A stretch of DNA of 64,000 nucleotides. Origin: Halomontanus rarus. Lineage in GTDB: Archaea > Halobacteriota > Halobacteria > Halobacteriales > Natrialbaceae. Made by a program: the position numbers and the translations under genes. Location: the NCBI RefSeq assembly GCF_029338335.1, contig NZ_CP119796.1. The stretch is one strand, 5' to 3'. The notes beneath the pieces are model-generated. The model did not search any database, had not been told where the DNA came from, and was given only the letters and a program-made list of their open reading frames with translations. Position 1 is the stretch's first letter; the number at the start of each line of letters is the position of its first letter. This document shows positions 62,174 to 64,000 of the stretch, piece after piece.

Positions 62174-63430
62174 ATGACCGACTCCGATCTCGACTCGGAT
62201 TCCGACCCCGCCGAGCTCGCCGAGCGGGTCCGAACGGGAACGCTTCGTTTACACGAACTCGAGGACCACGTCGATCCCGACACGGCCGCCGAGGCCCGCC
62301 GTCACCTGCTCGAGGCCGAAACCGGTGCCGATCTCGAGACGGTCGGCGACTACGGGTTTCCCGCCGAGGAAGCGGACCCGAACATCGAGAACATGATCGG
62401 CGCGGCGCAGGTGCCGATGGGCGTCGTCGGTCCCGTCCCGATAGATGGCGGTGCCGCTAGCGGCGATTATTACCTTCCGCTCGCGACCACCGAAGGCGCG
62501 TTGCTCGCCTCCGTCAACCGCGGCCTCTCCGTGATCCGTTCTGCGGGCGGGTCGAACGCACGCGTCACGAAATCGGGGATGACCAGAGCTCCGGTCTTCC
62601 GCGTCGACGGCGTCGTCGAGGCCGCCGAGACCGTCGAGTGGATCGAAGACGCGGACAACCTCGAGACGCTGCGCGAGGCCGCCGAGTCGACGACGAGCCA
62701 CGGCGAGTTGCTGGGGATCGAACCCTACGTCGTCGGCGACTCCGTCTACCTTCGGTTCGCCTACGACACCAAGGACGCGATGGGGATGAACATGGCCACG
62801 ATCGCGACCGGCGAGGCCTGCGAGATCGTCGAGCGGGAGACGCCAGCGTCGCTCGTCGCCCTCTCTGGGAACCTCTGTTCGGACAAGAAACCCGCGGCGA
62901 TCAACGCCGTCGAGGGCCGGGGCCGCTCGGTGACGGCGGACGTCGTGATCCCCGGCGAACTCGTCGAGGAACGTCTGCACACGACCGCCGACGCGATCGC
63001 CGAGGCCAATACCCGCAAGAACCTGATCGGTAGCGCCAAGGCCGGAAGCTTGGGATTCAACGCCCACGCCGCCAACGTCGTCGGCGCCGCGTTCCTCGCG
63101 ACCGGCCAGGACGAAGCGCAGGTCGTCGAGGGTGCCAATACGATCACCACGATGGATGCCCGAGAACGCGAGGACGGGACGACGGATCTGTACGCGAGCG
63201 TGAGCCTCGCGAGCCTCGAGGTTGGAACGGTCGGCGGCGGAACGAAACTCCCGACCCAGTCCGAGGCGCTCGACGTCGTCGGCCTGCGCGGCGGCGGCGA
63301 TCCACCCGGCAGCAACGCCGACGCGCTGGCGGAAGTGATCGCCGTCGGCGCGCTCGCCGGCGAACTGTCGCTTCTGGCGGCGCTGGCCTCGAGACACCTC
63401 TCGAGCGCCCATCAAGATCTCGGCCGGTGA
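62174..63430 (+). CDS. hmgA: HMG-CoA reductase (class I, NADPH)
   Basis: A 418-residue soluble reductase making mevalonate for archaeal isoprenoid lipids; it is the target of the statins used as selection agents in haloarchaea. All catalytic residues are visible: Glu in PNIENMIGAAQVPMGVVGPV, Lys in NLCSDKKPAAINAVEGRG, Asp in YDTKDAMGMNMATIATG and His in the C-terminal LSSAHQDLGR. The NADP-binding region GTVGGGTKLPTQSEALDVVG is typical. The start MTDSDLDSDSDPAELAERV carries a short acidic leader. Length and frame are normal. Confidence 0.96.
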   Translation: MTDSDLDSDSDPAELAERVRTGTLRLHELEDHVDPDTAAEARRHLLEAETGADLETVGDYGFPAEEADPNIENMIGAAQVPMGVVGPVPIDGGAASGDYYLPLATTEGALLASVNRGLSVIRSAGGSNARVTKSGMTRAPVFRVDGVVEAAETVEWIEDADNLETLREAAESTTSHGELLGIEPYVVGDSVYLRFAYDTKDAMGMNMATIATGEACEIVERETPASLVALSGNLCSDKKPAAINAVEGRGRSVTADVVIPGELVEERLHTTADAIAEANTRKNLIGSAKAGSLGFNAHAANVVGAAFLATGQDEAQVVEGANTITTMDAREREDGTTDLYASVSLASLEVGTVGGGTKLPTQSEALDVVGLRGGGDPPGSNADALAEVIAVGALAGELSLLAALASRHLSSAHQDLGR

Positions 63431-63545
63431 CGCGGTTCTACTTTCACTTTCACTCCGCGCTGTTGGCAATGGTATTTTTCCGACGAGACGGTAGTCGGTA
63501 GTGCGTCCGACCGGCGAGCACCGGCGGACGTTCCACGTTCACACC

Positions 63546-63674
63546 ATGTCCACCGATCGTCCACACTCCGTCCTCGAGTTGCACCGTACCTACCGATACC
63601 TGCTGCTGATCGAGGTGATCCTCACCATCGTCGTCCTGACGTTGACGATCGCCGCGAGAATGGGCCTACTCTGA
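63546..63674 (+). CDS. 42-residue single-pass membrane protein
   Basis: A basic/polar N-terminus (MSTDRPHSVLELHRTYRYLL) leads into one transmembrane helix (LLIEVILTIVVLTLTIAARM). The composition and the clean Met start suggest a genuine microprotein. Its last nine bases overlap the end of the convergent gene. No family was recognised. Confidence 0.5.
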   Translation: MSTDRPHSVLELHRTYRYLLLIEVILTIVVLTLTIAARMGLL

Positions 63675-64000
63675 GGGTGCGTTCTCCGTTCGTTGCCCTC
63701 CGCTCTCGTCCTCGCCGCGTTCTCGTCCCCGTTTCTGCTCTTGTTCATACTCCTGCTCCTGCTGCTGCTCGGCCCGGGCCCTGATCGTCGTCCGGGCGAT
63801 GTACCCGCCGCCGACGGCGAGGAACAAGAGCCCCACCAGGACGTGGACGCCGCTCGAGCCGACGAGGACCAGTCCCCAGCCGACGGCCGCACCGCCGTGG
63901 GCGAGGGCTAGGTCCGTCCGACCGGTTGCGGCGTGGAGGGCGGCGAGGACGGCGAACGTCGCCGCGAACGCCCACGCCGCGGCGGTCGCCGTCGCGACGC
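63666..64000 (-). CDS. Membrane protein, C-terminal part (cut by window edge)
   Basis: The last 111 residues of a gene that begins beyond the right edge. Two or three hydrophobic segments are visible (AAAWAFAATFAVLAALHAA, VGWGLVLVGSSGVHVLVGL, then LFLAVGGGYIARTTI), followed by a Gln/Glu/Arg-rich cytoplasmic tail ending NAPSE. This resembles small multi-helix haloarchaeal membrane proteins without known function. The stop overlaps the convergent 42-residue gene by nine bases. Confidence 0.6.
   Translation of the reverse strand, partial: VATATAAAWAFAATFAVLAALHAATGRTDLALAHGGAAVGWGLVLVGSSGVHVLVGLLFLAVGGGYIARTTIRARAEQQQEQEYEQEQKRGRERGEDESGGQRTENAPSE

Overview
The window is a chromosomal stretch of a halophilic archaeon (class Halobacteria). 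The evidence is a GC-rich, strongly acidic proteome, haloarchaeal families (HalOD1, amphi-Trp, MptA, RNA polymerase epsilon, PGF-CTERM anchors, Tat signals on secreted proteins), archaeal TATA boxes about 25-30 bases ahead of near-leaderless starts, and the mevalonate enzyme HMG-CoA reductase. The repeat content would fit the Natrialbales, but that placement is only an inference. Almost everything looks like native core genome. Mobile DNA is limited to one IS1341-type element (tnpB only), a small family of inverted-repeat mini-elements, and degenerate tRNA-tail repeats.

Layout. 0-9 kb: the 5' end of nuoCD, a four-helix membrane protein, a coiled-coil protein, a Tat-exported DUF3006 protein, a DUF389 membrane protein, tRNA-Ile with tandem decayed copies of its 3' end, FxsA, a DUF255/thioredoxin protein, a TrmB regulator and mptA. 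8.96-9.69 kb: five same-strand copies of a 45-bp repeat that starts with a TATA-like TTTAAGT, in a gene-free kilobase. 9.8-18.5 kb: RNA polymerase epsilon, a DsbA-like oxidoreductase, a CNNM/CorC protein, NAD kinase, a KaiC-like ATPase with an acidic linker, amphi-Trp, a universal stress protein and membrane proteins. 18.5-20 kb: the IS1341/TnpB element. 20-30 kb: a HalOD1 protein, HerA and NurA (DNA-end processing) with a small opposite-strand gene between them, a GNAT enzyme, an acetamidase, phosphoglycerate mutase and small proteins. 30.9-34.3 kb: a secreted PhoX-type phosphatase carrying a cohesin-like domain and a dockerin, followed 17 bases later by a membrane-anchored protein with a paralogous cohesin-like domain and a PGF-CTERM tail.

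34-46 kb: NUDIX, MetY-type sulfhydrylase, an HpcH aldolase / RidA / hydroxyacid dehydrogenase run, tRNA 2'-phosphotransferase, the de novo NAD operon nadA-nadB-nadC and a Gfo/Idh/MocA oxidoreductase. 46.8-55.4 kb: a predicted saccharide or peptide uptake locus of five overlapping Opp/Dpp ABC genes, with a GH3 beta-glucosidase-like gene downstream under its own promoter. 55.8-60 kb: a HEAT-repeat protein, a small membrane protein and a transducer with an extracellular sensor. 60.4-64 kb: an amidohydrolase, hmgA, a 42-residue membrane protein and a truncated membrane protein at the edge.

The best candidates for something new are the PhoX/cohesin/dockerin pair, which looks like a two-gene surface-assembly module, and the five-copy TATA-led repeat array, which could be a family of small RNA genes. 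The inverted-repeat mini-elements are also notable, because two of them supply the stop codon of the gene they abut.
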